Shown one piece after another: positions 43,090 to 55,444 of a stretch of 64,000 nt of DNA (positions within the stretch are counted from its first letter, which is position 1; every line of letters begins with the position of its first letter). Source of the DNA: Chloranthus sessilifolius. Its lineage: Eukaryota > Streptophyta > Magnoliopsida > Chloranthales > Chloranthaceae. The notes below the pieces were generated by a model that worked only from the letters and a program-made list of their open reading frames with translations, did no database searches and was not told where the DNA came from. Both the position numbers and the translations under genes were made by a program. The stretch is taken from assembly GCA_021018995.1 (NCBI GenBank), contig JAJIZI010000018.1:736001-800000 (forward strand), read 5' to 3'.

Positions 43090-45020
43090 AATCTTTGCTA
43101 GTCCCTAAGCAAAGGAAAATTTAAAGTAACTATTCTACGAAATTAAATGCCACTTTCGTAGGGGGCACGAATACATTTAGCATATGCACCAAGCCTTTTA
43201 AACCCCTAGGTGATCCCTAGTGGAGGAGTGAAGTCTGCTGAGGGTTTTCAGTAAAGGTACCCACATACTTCACCCTTAAAATAGTTAAAAATAGTGTAGT
43301 CAATAACAAAACAAATTTCAATGAGTAAAGCCCCAGTCCACACCTATCCTTTAAAATCAGAGAAAATTACAACAGTAATGTAGCCATTTAAAACTCAAAA
43401 TCAACATGCATTTGCATCACCACCAATGAGCTCACAACAGGAATACAATGTGCATAAAATTAGTACAAAGCTTGCCTTAAATTCAAAAATCAGGTTCAAT
43501 AAAACACCAATGAATTTAAAATTCAGACCCAATTCTCACCAGGGCTATCTCTCAACAATGAAAATCAAAAGGGTGTTTACATTCTCATCAGCTCAAGAGC
43601 AGTTACAGACCCCAAATGGGCCTGCAAGCTTGAGCATAGGCTGACCTTCTAATTTCTGACATCCTCATGACTTTTCACCATAGATTGGACAACTCCTCAT
43701 CTCCACATGACAGCTCATTTCACTTTGGATCTACAAGGTCATTTTGAATGGGTTGTAATGTGGCTTATGGGGAGGGGTATAAAGAATGAAGGGGTAAAAA
43801 GGGATTCAAAGTTGAGAAATTAGCAAGGTAAGGAGTGATTGATGACTTTACTACCTTCATTTCAGCACAACTTTATCTTACTTGATAAATTTCAGAATCA
43901 AAGTGGCCAGCTTCTCCTCTTCTTTTTAATTTTCAGATGATGTTCTTCTCTAGACTTTTCTTTCTTTCTCTTTTTTATTTTTTTTATTTTTATTTAATAT
44001 TTTTATGATGCATTGCTACACAAAAAACCACTAATACACTGCTGTTCATTTGTTGCATTTCTTCTCCTTCCACCAAATGTTGGACAACTCTTACTATATT
44101 CAAGTCCTTCTCCTTTACCTTCTAAATTCTCAGAGTGAGGGTACAGTTGAATCAGGTCAAGAGGTTAAGGTGCAAGTACTCCAGTGTTTGTCAAAGAAAA
44201 GTAGGATTTCTAAGGCTCAATGAGTGTATGCAAAAGGACAATTTTAAAAGGTTGGATTTTCAGGCCCAAACTATCCAAATGAAAGCCTTGGATCATTTCC
44301 TTAGTGTCATGAGTGTTGTCAATCAGTTTTGATTTGGAGGTGCCTAACTTCTAGTGAAAAGGTCTTGACTCAATCAGTCTTTAAAGCTGAAGTAATGCCA
44401 AATACACTCTTCAAAAGAAAATGATGGGCCTAAATCTCACTAGATATGGTCCTCAAATTAACCCATGGAGTGTATTTTCACCTTTTTCTCTCCTCTTAGG
44501 TTCACTAAGTACTAATTAAAATTTTTTCTGATGTTAGCTTCTTGGTGGTGCAAAGATTTAAAAAATTTTAGCTTCAAAATGTCTGCAAAAATTTTTAATT
44601 TTCCACAAATTTTCTCATTCTAACAAGTTTGGTGGGAATTAACTTTATTCATTCCAATTCAACCAACATTGCTACACATAAGTTAACTACTTCATTGGCA
44701 GAACCTACCACACGCCCAAACCTATGAGGAGCAGTGTCCTCATTGATTCAAAGTTATATGTGGATGTGCAACAGGCTCATGATATAGACATTAAGAAAAT
44801 AGTAACTACAAGAGAGAAAAACACATAACAAACAATCATAAAAATAAATAGACAAAAATAAAGAAAGATAGATTGGAAACTAGACAGAACAAAATAAAGA
44901 GCAATTTTATTATATAGTTAAAGTATGTACAAAGTAGGTGGAAGTAAACTACAAAAAAAATGATACACTATTTCCTAACTAAATATATGTGCAAAATTTA
45001 TTAGCCATTTGAGGCTGTGG
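43090..45020 (-). other. 3' non-coding tail of RE-4
   Basis: About 1.9 kb without a credible gene, collinear with the tail of RE-2. The inner purine-tract motif lies at 44709-44722 (one change), preceded in sense by TGAGGA-N6-TCCTCA. Confidence 0.7.
44709..44722 (-). other. second (inner) purine-tract motif of RE-4
   Basis: Sense GGTTTGGGCGTGTG, 1.65 kb before the 3' LTR. Confidence 0.6.
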
Positions 45021-47752
45021 CTAAATATCTGCTGGTTCTTCTATAATTTTGACTCCTTTCCCTTTTTCAGACTCCCCAATAGCAGGTGGAAGTATTCTCC
45101 CAGTTGCTAGAGCTAATTGTCTTTCCAAGATTTCAGCTTCTTGTTTCGCCAATTCAGCTCGGGATATAAGGAGTTGTCTGATCTCCTTTGAAGCAGTCAA
45201 CCTCTTCTCTAGTCCATTAGCTCTTAGTTTTTCTATTGCAGCAGCCATTTTCTCATGTTTTGCATTTAGCTTTTCTTAGGCGGCTATCCTTTCTTGGGCT
45301 TTATATAAACGCAACATTTGTTTCCACCCTTTTGCAATGTTCTTGAGCTGCATCTCGAAATCTAATTTTATGCGATGGATCCTTTCTTCATAGGGTATCC
45401 TGATTGATATTCTGATAGTAGCCATGCCTCGAATGACATCCTTTTTTATGTAAGGATTGGATTTCATTGCATGAAGGAGGGTGGAGTAGGAGGATGGAAT
45501 AAGAAAAGGCAGGAATCAAGGGCTGGTATTCACTTGAAAAAGCGCCACCCAGGAATGAAAAAACAGTGAGTTGGGGAATTGCAGATGGAAGCTGAGGTTG
45601 GGATTCCTGATCAGGTTCCATTTAGATTGACTTAGAGAGGTGGATATTAGGTCATCCATATTTGTTGCAGCGTCGGAGGTGGCTGCAACAGGGGGAATAT
45701 CTGGGTCAGTTAATGTGGAGGATTTAGTGTAGGTAGGAGGGGGTGTTGTGGCTGCTAAGGGTAAGGATTGGGATAAGGTAGCCAAAGTGGATAGAATGGC
45801 TTGGAGGCAGGTTGCTAGGTAGGCCTTATTTTAGAGAGTGGGGGTTAGGGATTGAATGTATGTCAAAATGGAGGCTTACTTTTGGGTGTTAGCCAGCATT
45901 TGGGACTGTAGGGAGAGTAGGAGGTGCAGGATTTGGGGTGAGAGGTCAAGTATGGTATTGGGTGTGGGTTGGATAGGTGAAACTGGTTGGAAGGGAGATG
46001 TGGGTCTATGAGTTAAGGTAGTGGCCTGTGGTGGTGTTGGATGTGGAGGGGTAAAGTGTGGAGGGTGAGGTGGGTCTGGGAGAGGTGTATACTCAAGGTT
46101 GATGTCACCTAGGATAGTGGACAGCATAGTAGAAAATTCTTCTCCTGAAAATGGCTCACGATCATGGGAGAAGCGAATGGATTGGTCTATAGGCTCACTA
46201 GTGATGGGCACAAAAGGTGGGGAAGTCTCAATGGAATAATGTGGGACTTCGAAGGTATGGGCTTCAGGTTCATAAGGTGTGGGTATGGGGTCTGGAATGA
46301 TTGTGGTTTTAGAGATTGGAATTGTTTGAGTTATATAGGTGGGTTGGGGTGCAGTAGGGTTTTTGGAAGTTTTCCTTTTCTTCTGGTATGGGGTCTTGAC
46401 AGGTGGGCTAGGGTGGGCTAGAAAAATAGGTAGGGGTGTAGAAATAGGTAAGGTGGTTGTTGCTATGGTGGTTAGTGATATAGAGTCAGGTAAGGGTAGT
46501 GGGCTTGTGATGGGCTGTGATGTCTGGGTTGAAGGTGGAGTTTGCCTGGAGGTAAAGGTAATGGATGAGGGGTGAGTGTGGTCTTTGGCACTAGGGAGGT
46601 GGGGTTGCAACAAGATCGAGTAGCCGCCGCAATGCCTACTTCATGAATGGTGGGGGCTGCTTCTCTCAGTAACTCCTCCCTCCTTTTCTTCTTTTCTATC
46701 ATGGTGCCACTGATTCCCTATTATTTCTTCCCACTCTGTTTGGGGTTCAGTGTCATAGTCTCCTCCTCCCTTTTAAATGGGTACTTCCCCCACTTCAACA
46801 ATGCAGTAACCAATCTGCAATAGGGAAGGGCATGACGTTTCTTTATTATTTTCACATTCTGGCATAAATCTATAATCCCCTCAAAAACTAACTTGGCAGC
46901 ATCCAAGTAATGATTTCTGTGAAATGATAAGAGGTTATAAGCTATGGGGTACCTCCTCTCCTCCTCATGCCCAGAGCAATATGCATTTTTTCGCAACACA
47001 ACATCCATTAGCCTGAGGTTGGGGTGCAGATCCCTTTTTCTGATTGAGTCACCTGAGGTAGTGATCCCTCCAGTTAACTCTTTATCTATCTCAGTAATGG
47101 TGGCAGTCAAAGGAAGACCCAAGCCCCATTCAATGTTATACCTGACTGGTATCCCTAGTATCCTCGGAATGTCTGACTGGTTAAATAGCATCTCAAAATC
47201 ATCCATTAAAACCAGCAGTGCTGGGTTCCCATCAACACCAATTTGTAGCTTCATATTCTGATAAAATAATCTTACCAACTTTAGGAAAACCAGCTGCATT
47301 GAGGGTCTCAATAGGGGCAGCAGCGATGCCTTTACTAGATATTCTATGGAGGCAGAAGTCTTAGGTAGCTCCTCAAAATAGGCTTTAACGAAAATGGTTT
47401 CAGCCTCAAGCTGGATTGCTTCCACAAATTAAGAAGCGACCCTGAGGTGTTTAGTCGTCTCTTCCTCCTCAACCTCAGGGATCTCAGGGGCCACAACTTT
47501 GCCCTTTTTCTGCTTCTTCTTTGATTTTTCAGGGTTTGTAGTGGGTGGGTGCACTCTGGCCCTCTTCTTTGGAGCAGATTTCTTCTTTTCTTTTAGAATG
47601 GTGGGCTCCACAACAGGTGAGGGTGTCTCAGAGGACTCCAATGTGGAGGCCTTTGCAATCCTTGCCGACTTTCTAGTAGCCACAGGGCTGCCATTGGCGG
47701 ATGGGTTTAGCATCGCGGCGGGGGTATCTACAAATTTTTAACCCGTGGCCAT
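45021..47752 (-). pseudogene. ORF2 of RE-4 (plant transposon-type protein)
   Basis: Start at the ATG at 47752 (MATG, then a TAA as codon 5); the next Met is at 47713. A basic N-terminus (KEKKKSAPKKRARVHPP, KSKKKQKKGK) and an acidic EVEEEE run end at a stop at 47429. The domain is open from 47425 to 46721: LVRLFYQNMKLQIGVDGNPALLVLMDDFEMLFN, ILGIPVRYN, SIRKRDLHPNLRLMDVVLRKN, SGHEEERRYPIA, DAAKLVFEGI. A Pro/Thr-rich part (46613-45516) and a coiled-coil end (45467-45021) follow in shifted frames. It is the best-preserved copy of the globular domain. Function unknown. Confidence 0.87.
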
Positions 47753-48460
47753 AGGTGCTCAGGTTATCAAAATTTGGGCTCACAACTTTTAGAAAATGCC
47801 AATCACTCTGAGTAAGCATAAAAGCTCTAAATTCTCCCCTTCTTCTCTTCTTTTAAATAAATCAAACACAGGGCAGAGAGAGAAATGGAGATCGTACCAG
47901 TTGATAGCTATGGTTCCACTTGAAATTGTCCACAGTAGTTCAAATCTCCCCAAACTTTACTCAAAGTTATCAGGAGTAGCTGAGGAACAATATGATGATA
48001 GGAAAATGCTTGAGGTAGTCTAAATTATAGAGTAGAGAAGAAAGGAGAGGAAAGGGACGCCTGTTCTTGTGCTGGGAAACTAGGGTAGATAGAGGAAATA
48101 ATGAAAATGAAGGGCTTCGCTGAGTTTATAGAGCAAATACCGCAGTTCGCAAAGTAAAATTCTCGCGTAGTTGGCACTTAAGACTGCGAGACGTTCTGTC
48201 ACGCAGAAGAGCAAACTGTCTCACATGGAAACTCATGGATCTGAATCATTGGCCTTAGTGTGTGAGGCCTTGTGTTGCATCAAAAATTTATCTCGCGTGG
48301 TGTTTGCACAAAATAACACTAAGGCCAAACTTCTCTTACAGCTTGAGCTCACGGAGCAGAAAGGCAACTCCATGAGGCATTTTTATAGCCACTGCTCAGG
48401 CCTTTAGCATGCGAGGAAGCCAAGTGAGGGCTCGCGCAACACATTTGAGCCTTCTAGCTC
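47753..48460 (-). promoter_or_regulatory. putative internal promoter and leader of ORF2, RE-4
   Basis: Minus-strand TATAAAC at 48124-48130 lies 372 nt before the ORF2 ATG, as in RE-2. Upstream (48140-48460) is a cluster of CTCGCG-type motifs (CTCGCGTAG, CTCGCGTGG, CTCGCGCAA on the plus strand) like those of the LTR U3. Confidence 0.55.
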
Positions 48461-48876
48461 TACGGGACAACATTTCTTCTCAATATTTACTCAGTTAGTG
48501 TAGTGCAACACAAGGGTTGGTGCATCCCTGCTGTTGTGTACCCAACCACCGTATGAGCATGAGCAAAGAACCCACTGAGAAGTACTTCATTTCAACAGGA
48601 TACTTAAGTACCCATTAACAACATTAATTCATCAACATTGCAGAATCTTAAAAATAGTTTTTCAGATCAAGTTCAATGCAATTATGATGAGAGCACCTCA
48701 ACCAATCATCCACATTCATAAACAGTAAATTCAAATGACAAAAATGCACATGTATTCAACACAAAATTTAATACAAAATTCAAAAATAGATAAAGCAAGA
48801 CAAGCAAATCATCTGATAGAATTCTAAAGAACATAAATCAAAATAGAAATTTCATACACTTATTACCAACTTTTGC
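48461..48876 (-). other. gag-ORF2 linker of RE-4
   Basis: AT-rich non-coding sequence where pol would be expected. No RT or integrase residues seen. Confidence 0.6.
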
Positions 48877-50234
48877 TCATTGGGCACTAACTTCCTCCTG
48901 AGTAAAGGATGCATCACCAATCATATACTGACCTTTCAGATTTGTCAGGGGCTGACTAGGCAATTTTTCTTCTTCCCTCTTATTCAGAGCATTACAAATT
49001 TGGCCTAGCTGGTTCTCAATCTTCTTGATGCTCTGTCCATGAGAATTGACAGTTTGCACCAAGCTCCCCAAATTCTACATTGAAGCCAGCATATTCTCTT
49101 CAAATGAAGAGGATCTGGGTTGTTGTGGGGGCAGGGCCAACTGGTTAGACTGTGGGGCAGGTAACAAAAATTTTTACCTTGGCGGGTAACCTTGATTAAA
49201 CTGGTGCTGGGGTCGGTAAGGAGCTACCATTTGCTGTTGCTGGGGTTGAGGATATGAATTTTGTCTCCACCTCAGATTTTTGTGGTTCCTCTAAGAATAC
49301 CCAGCAGGCTACTGGCCAAAAGTTTGAGCAACATTGGCTTGCTCCATAACAAAATTTAGAAACTGGGTGGCAGATGGACAATTATGAATAGAATGTGTGG
49401 GAGACTGGCATATCAGACATGCTTCCTCCACCTATGCAACCACCCGGGGCTACATCACATTCATGAGTTTGTCAAATTTTAAGCTTAGGTTGTCCACCTT
49501 CCTCTCCAAATCACCTTGCACCTTCACTTTATATATTCTACCTTTAGGGGTGGCCTCTTCTACCATCTTAGCTGGAGTCTGGCTATCATTGCTTGATAGA
49601 GGCTTCTGCTGTATGAAATTTTCTCTTATTATGTCAAACAACTCCCATGCTTCCTCAGTTGTCTTGTGGAGGTAACTACCACCACAGGAAGCATCCACCA
49701 TATCCCTGCTCTTGGAATTAATTCCTTGATAAAACACTTAGACAAGCTACCACATTGGGATTTGGTGGTAGGGGCATTATTTTAATATCATCTGGAATCT
49801 TTTCCAAACTTCCTAAAAATCCACAGTTGAGGACTGAGTGATTGACAAAATATTTTTCCTCATCTGGCTAGTTTTGTTCATGGGAAGGAATTTGGCCAGG
49901 AATTTGGTTTGAAGGTCACTCCATGACTATATGCTGTTGGCTGGGAGTTTTGATAGTCATGTGCTGGCTTTATCTTTTAGTAAGAAAGGAAGAAACCTCA
50001 GTTTGGTGGCCTCTGGCCCCAAGCCAATAATATTGAAGGTAGTGCAAAGTGCTATAAATTGGTCGATGTACTTGTAGGGATCTTCTTACTAAGCCCATAA
50101 AATGAAGGCAGCATATTGATGGTTGAGGATTTAATCTCATAATTTTCCTCAACAAAGGGGAATTGAATGCAGAAGGGAGAGGTGTACTCCCCAGGTGTAT
50201 TGTACTCCTTTAATGTTCTCTGCCTCTCAGCCAT
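48877..50234 (-). pseudogene. gag: gag of RE-4
   Basis: Start at the ATG at 50234 (MAERQRTLKEYNTPGEYTSPFCIQF). A frameshift near 50080 breaks the GLSKKIP segment; sequence resumes with MVDASCGGSYLHKTTEEAWELFD (49737-49450), a kept CLICQSPTHSIHNC knuckle near 49410, and the late helix SIKKIENQLGQICNALNKREE. It ends EEVSAQ-stop, exactly where RE-3 continues EEVKTVTTLRSG. Stops at several positions; not functional. Confidence 0.85.
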
Positions 50235-50669
50235 GATAGTTGATTCGGTTTCAATAGCAGGGCCTTGTGGGGTGCGTCTAGTCTAAGGATCCTTTCAACC
50301 TCTAGATTTGAAAGTTCTAGCTCAGGGTTTAAAGACCTTTTACCATACATATACTCACACCCACAGTAAGTATAAAAAATGCTCACAAGCACACACGAAG
50401 AATATTTCAAACAAAAATGAACAACTACACAGATTTACACTAAACAAAGACAGGGAAGTAAACATAAATGGATTTAGATTTAGGGGTAAGTAAGTGTAAA
50501 TGGAGCTAGCTTCACTCCAAATGCAGCTCTAGCTTTTCCCTTCCTCTATTCCCATTTCTGCAAAATTTCACAAAGAATCAGTAGTACTTTTATTCTAGTT
50601 TAGGTATAACTACAAAGAATTTTAAAATCTAAATTATAGCACAACTCAGGTCTACTAAAAATATCAATA
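50235..50669 (-). other. untranslated leader of RE-4 between PBS and gag
   Basis: Only a decayed N-terminal leader (RSLNPELELSNLEVERILRL near 50330) similar to those of RE-3 and RE-5. No other feature seen. Confidence 0.55.
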
Positions 50670-50687
50670 TCCCCGGTAGCGGCGCCA
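50670..50687 (-). other. primer-binding site of RE-4, tRNA-Asp type
   Basis: Minus-strand TGGCGCCGCTACCGGGGA, two changes from the tRNA-Asp complement. Confidence 0.88.
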
Positions 50688-51215
50688 AAAACTTATTATT
50701 GGATTCATTTCCTTAGTTGCTTTGCTTATTATGTGGTCAAAACCAATTAAAAACAAAGTAAAATAAAAGAATGGATTCAGCACAACTAGAGTAAATCTAG
50801 ACCTGCAAGATACAGGGCTTATTGTAGTAAGTTTTGATAAGTACGAGTTTGACCCATTGAGAAATTAATATAGAACCCAAAATGGGCTATAATAGTAGGC
50901 CTCCAGATCTGGCTACAGATTTGACAATCCTAAAGAAAGGGAGTTGGGTGTCACGACAACATTAAATTAATCCTAAAAATATAGAAATAAAATGTATCCC
51001 TATCCTGAAGAAAAGGTTAAGAAGAAGGTGGCGATGGTGTGTACCAAAATGAAATATAAAAATTGGTGAGAAGTAAGCAGGTTCTAGTCAGAGTTAAAGC
51101 AATACTGTAACTCAGATTTAGTCTGTCTCTGTAGTGCTTCTTGCTGAGACGCTATCAAAAGCCTCAACAAGTTAGAAATATCTACTTTAACCCACGCCAT
51201 TTGTGGTGCTCTTAA

Positions 51216-51253
51216 GGCTATAGGCTGTCCACTCAAATGGTCACAGCCTATCC
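51216..51253 (-). other. 38-nt leader hairpin, RE-4 5' LTR copy 2
   Basis: AUAGGCUGU pairs with ACAGCCUAU: all nine Watson-Crick, with G-C at pair 5 where RE-3 has U-A. Confidence 0.75.
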
Positions 51254-51732
51254 TATAGAGTATGTCAAATCCCATCAGTTAAATCGAAAATTGCCCATCT
51301 ACTCCAGAGGAGTGGACTGATCATTTCCCCAGCCACTGGACCAAATCAAGCCATGAATACTATTATAGTACTATGTAATGCCAGTACTACACGCTCCCCA
51401 TATTTGTGCATAGATCTGACAGACATCCATAAGTATTCTAACCCATAAGATCCTAAGTGCTTTGCCAAGGCCAACGGCTCACTGGTACCTACAAAAAGGA
51501 TCATGCAATAGGTTAAATAGGGTTTTTGATTCAAATTTGAGGATTTTTACAAATGGCTCAATGACTCAAATGCAAGCTGCAATTACTACAGAGAGATCAG
51601 CTCTAGCATCTAATGTCGGTCAGGTAAAACAGAGGGGAGCCAGTTCTTGTACAAACCTCGTCACAAGGCTCTAGAAGCTCATGTGTAGGGGAGAAACCCC
51701 TCTCTTAAATATGTGATTGGACACAACCTTAG

Positions 51733-51770
51733 GGCTATACTCTGTCCACTCAAATGGTCACAGGATATCC
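51733..51770 (-). other. 38-nt leader hairpin, RE-4 5' LTR copy 1
   Basis: AUAUCCUGU pairs with ACAGAGUAU with one mismatch and one U-G pair. Confidence 0.7.
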
Positions 51771-52079
51771 CATTAGTCTGTCCATACAACAGAGGTTTGA
51801 GAAAGAACATTAAGACTATTGTAACCACCATGGTCCACAGGCCTCCGAGCTCCCCAGATCCAGCATTGCTTTCCATGGGACTATCAAACCAAGGGAAATC
51901 AGGTGGTAAATAATAGATTTAATAGAAATTTAATGGGCTAGTCCTAAATACGTAGATCCTATAGACATCAAAAGAAACCATGAGATCTTTAGATTCAATT
52001 AGGCATTAAAACAGTAATCCATTGATAAATAAAAAACTTATAATGAACTATCTCTAGGCTGCAGCCTGCACACAACTGT

Positions 52080-53860
52080 TCAACAGTAAATATTGCCTTA
52101 TTGAGGTGGATCCTAGCTTTCCTCTTCTGTGTGCATAAGTCCTTCAGGAACTTTGCATAGGCCAGGACTTGCTTTATGGCATCAAGAAAAGGTAAATTAA
52201 TTTTCACCTACTTAAATGTGTCCATCATTTCCTCCATTCAAGCATTCCCCTTGTAAAAAGGAGAAGGGCCATTAAAAACTTGAGGACATGACAGATGAGG
52301 TGCTGCTGGTATCTCGTCTGCTGGCCTATTATTCTCATCAATTTTTTTCTTTTTAAAGGGGCTCCACACTAGCCCCTTTATTTTCCTGCTCCTGCTACTC
52401 AACGATAGGGAACAAGTCCTCTCCCTCTGCAGTTCTCTTTGCATAAAAAACCACTTTGTTGTCCACCACTTTACCACTCCTCAAGGTAGTGATGGCCTTA
52501 ACTTCCTAAGGAGTTGAACAAGCTTCACCTATTATGAATTGTCCCTTGGGATTGGTCATTGTTTGACTCGGGAGCAGCCATCTTCTCTTTTTGTTAGAGT
52601 ATTTGAGCGTTGACCATGGTGGTCTTCTATTTTCTTTATACTCAAGCTGTGGGAATTCATAGTTTGTGATAGGGAGCTGAGATTTTGTAATGAAGATAAA
52701 ACCTGCCCCTGAAAGGAGGGGGCTCTAGGTTGTGGTGGTGGCACAGTCAATTGACTTTGTTGTGCCACTGGCTGTGGGAACTGATGTCTTGGAAAATAAT
52801 CTTGATTGTATTGCTGAGGTCTGTAGGGCAATGCCTATTCTTGCTGGGGTTTTCAAAATTGTCTTGTCTCCACTTCAAGTTCGGGTAGTTCTTCTAAGAA
52901 AATCGAGCAGGTTACTGCCAATAAGAATGGGCAGCATTGGCATGCTCCATTACTAACTCAGTGTATTGACCAGCAGAGGGACAATTTAGAAGGGAGTGTG
53001 TGGGAGATTGGTATATCAGACATTCCTCCTCAACCTATGCAGTTGTTTGGGGTTGCACCACACTCTGTAATTTATCAAATTTTTATGACAAACTGTCCAC
53101 TTTCCTTTCTAGGTCATTGTATACATTAAGTTCATACAATTTTCATTTTGAAGTGGGTTTTTTTATAGCTCTAGCAGCTGGCTCAATGTCATTTCTTATC
53201 CGAGATTCCTGCTACGTAGAGTTTTCACTTATGACATCAAATAAATCCCATGCTTCTTCATCAATTTTGTTGAGATATGTGCTACGACAAGATGCATCCA
53301 CCATGTATCTATATTTAGAATCTAACCCTTGGTAGAAGTTTTGAACAAGCTGTCATTTGGGTATTTGGTGGTGTGAGCATTGTCTCAGCAGTTCCTTAAA
53401 TCTTTCCCAATCTTCATGAAAGTCCTCAGTTGGGAACTGAGCAAAAGAAATAATTCTCTTCCTCAACTGATTTGTCTTACTCATTAGGAAGAATTTAGCC
53501 AAGAATTGGCTTTGTAAGGCATTACAAGATGTAATGCTATTTGCAGGGAGTTTATTTAGCCAATTTCTAGCGTTATCATTTAATGAAAAAGGGAACAATC
53601 TCATCTTAGTGTCTTCATTCCCAGACTAGCAATCTTAAAAGTTGTCATAGAGACGGAAACTCATATATATGCTTATAAGGGTCTTCTTTACTCAGCCTAT
53701 GAAAGGATGGCAACATCTGGATGGTCTGAGATTTGATTTCATAGTTACCCTCAGCGGTAGGGAATTGAATGGTGAAAGGGGATGAATATGCCCCTGGTGC
53801 ATAATAAGCCCTAAGAAGTCTAGGTTGCTAACACATCTCAAATGTTTCTAAATGTTCAGC
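52080..53860 (-). pseudogene. gag: gag and start of protease, RE-6
   Basis: The start is unclear (about 53850); the first recognisable sequence is LLRAYYAPGAYSSPFTIQF. The capsid helix (LFPFSLNDNARNWLNKLP, LRQCSHHQIPK) is open at 53604-53353. The knuckle reads CLIYQSPTHSLLNC, with the second Cys replaced by Tyr. A late helix and TTLRSGKVVDNKVV (near 52480) are present, then the linker MKINLPFLDAIKQVLAYAKFLKDLCTQKRKARIHL up to the break at 52080, before the protease active site. Many stops. Confidence 0.82.
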
Positions 53861-54224
53861 AGAGGTGTGTGCTATTGGCCTCTCAACTTCAAGATTCAAT
53901 GGTACAATTTTAGGATTGAGGGACCTTCATCCCAGCATACAACACTCAGCAAAGCAAAAGACAACATACAACAAATAGAAAAATGCTAAACACTATTGCA
54001 AAAATTAAAGAAAACATAAATGAAACTATAACGAGGGAGAAAGAGATGAAAACTATGGTAGAATTTGCTCCAGCTACAACAATTGTGTCCCCTATTTGCT
54101 ACTACTCCAGATCTGTAAAAATTCAAAGACCCCAATAGTAATTTATTCAAATACAAAAGAGACAACAAACAGATCTAAATCAGAACATAAAGAAAAGCTT
54201 AGATCTACTACTTAGATAAAAAAA
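53861..54224 (-). other. untranslated leader of RE-6
   Basis: Between PBS and gag. A decayed N-terminal leader is near 53900 (SLNPKIVPLNLEVERP-like). Nothing else seen. Confidence 0.5.
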
Positions 54225-54242
54225 TCCCTGGCAACAGGGCCA
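54225..54242 (-). other. primer-binding site of RE-6, decayed tRNA-Asp type
   Basis: Minus-strand TGGCCCTGTTGCCAGGGA, three changes from the tRNA-Asp complement. Confidence 0.78.
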
Positions 54243-54248
54243 AAAACT

Positions 54249-55444
54249 TGTTGGTTTAGTGTTTGTGTTGTTCTTTATTATAAAAATGGTCAAAATATGA
54301 CAGAACAAAGAATGACAAAAGTACAAAAAAGATGAAAAAAAATGGGACACCACCTACAAGATACAGGGCTGTTGTAGCAAGTTTTGAATGAAGTAAGGAT
54401 TGTCCCACAGGGAGTTATGGATCTAAAAATAGTAAATCTCCATATCTGCTACAGATATGGCATCTCTAAACCTAATCTATCTTAATCTAAGAAAATAGGA
54501 TAAAAATAGGGTGTTTTTGGGGTTGTCACTAACTAAAACAGAAATAAATGTAAAAAAATAAATAAAAGGAAGGGGGTTTAAAGAAGGATGAAAGTGGTTT
54601 GGTAAAAGAAATTTAAAAAATGGAGTAGGCAGTGAGAAGTTGATTTTTACTGCAAACAGCAATGTAAGATAGAGCAAGAGTTGGATCTGAAGCAATCCTT
54701 CATTTGGCTACAAGCACAAATGCAAGGAAGAATAATCCAACTCAACCCTGAGATGTTGATTAGTCTTAGGGCTATAACCTGTCCACTCAAATGGTCACAG
54801 GCTATCCCATGGATATAATCCAGTCATGGGGGTTAAAATGAAATAGTAAAATCACTGTAGACACTATGTTTGTAAGGCTACAAGCTTATACATGCATAGG
54901 TGCATAAAATCCATAAACATCTAATGAAAATTACAAGAGAATACAGATCAAATGAAATATTAAAATCAACTTTTCATTGCCTTAAAGAAACTTACAATGA
55001 TACAGCTCTCAAATCTACAGTCTCTATAGGACTCTAAGCTCTTCACAATGTTGTTATAAAGCCATGAACAATAAAACTAGTCTTAACTGCTACAAAGATT
55101 TAGCCAGCCATGCTAAGCTAGGAAGAGAAGAAGAACATAAAAGAAGTTGATCTAAACCATTAAAAATGACCTAAGCTGGCGTGTGTTGTCTAGTGTGATC
55201 CCCCCACTTGATCTGCACTCTTTACATGGTATTTATACAATCTATAAAGTTACTTTTTGCTCTAGCCAATCAGAGGATAGGAGAATCAAAATAGGTAGGA
55301 TCTCTTGACATGGCCCAATTTCAGCCAAGTATTGCCCCCATTCTGTTAGGAAACGCACAGTACACTCAGACATGTGTCCCATGTGTTGTGGTAATCCCAA
55401 AGATGCCCTTGAGCTTCAAGAGGATGGCATCCTTTTGAAGGCTG
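54249..55444 (-). repeat. 5' LTR of RE-6, inner part
   Basis: Starts at TGTTGGTTTAG. U5 block at 54353-54413, one leader hairpin, minus-strand TATAAATA at 55230-55237. INS-7 interrupts it at about 55445. Confidence 0.8.
54770..54807 (-). other. 38-nt leader hairpin, RE-6
   Basis: AUAGCCUGU pairs with ACAGGUUAU over nine positions with one G-U; pair 5 is C-G. It lies about 425 nt downstream of the TATA box. Confidence 0.75.

Larger units (their letters stand above)
27340..52079 (-). mobile_element. RE-4: non-autonomous gag+ORF2 LTR element, split by RE-5
   Basis: Minus-strand order: truncated 5' LTR (52079-50697), PBS, gag, ORF2 promoter-like region, ORF2, tail, PPT, 3' LTR (43076-42485 and 29415-27340). 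RE-5 is inserted in the 3' LTR. It lacks pol, like RE-2. The 5' LTR is cut at 52079, where RE-6 sequence starts abruptly. Confidence 0.87.
50697..52079 (-). repeat. 5' LTR of RE-4, truncated
   Basis: About 1.38 kb of R-U5 side sequence, collinear with 27340-28720. The U3 and TATA box are missing because the LTR stops at 52079, where RE-6 coding sequence begins. The U5 block is at 50801-50860. Confidence 0.87.
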
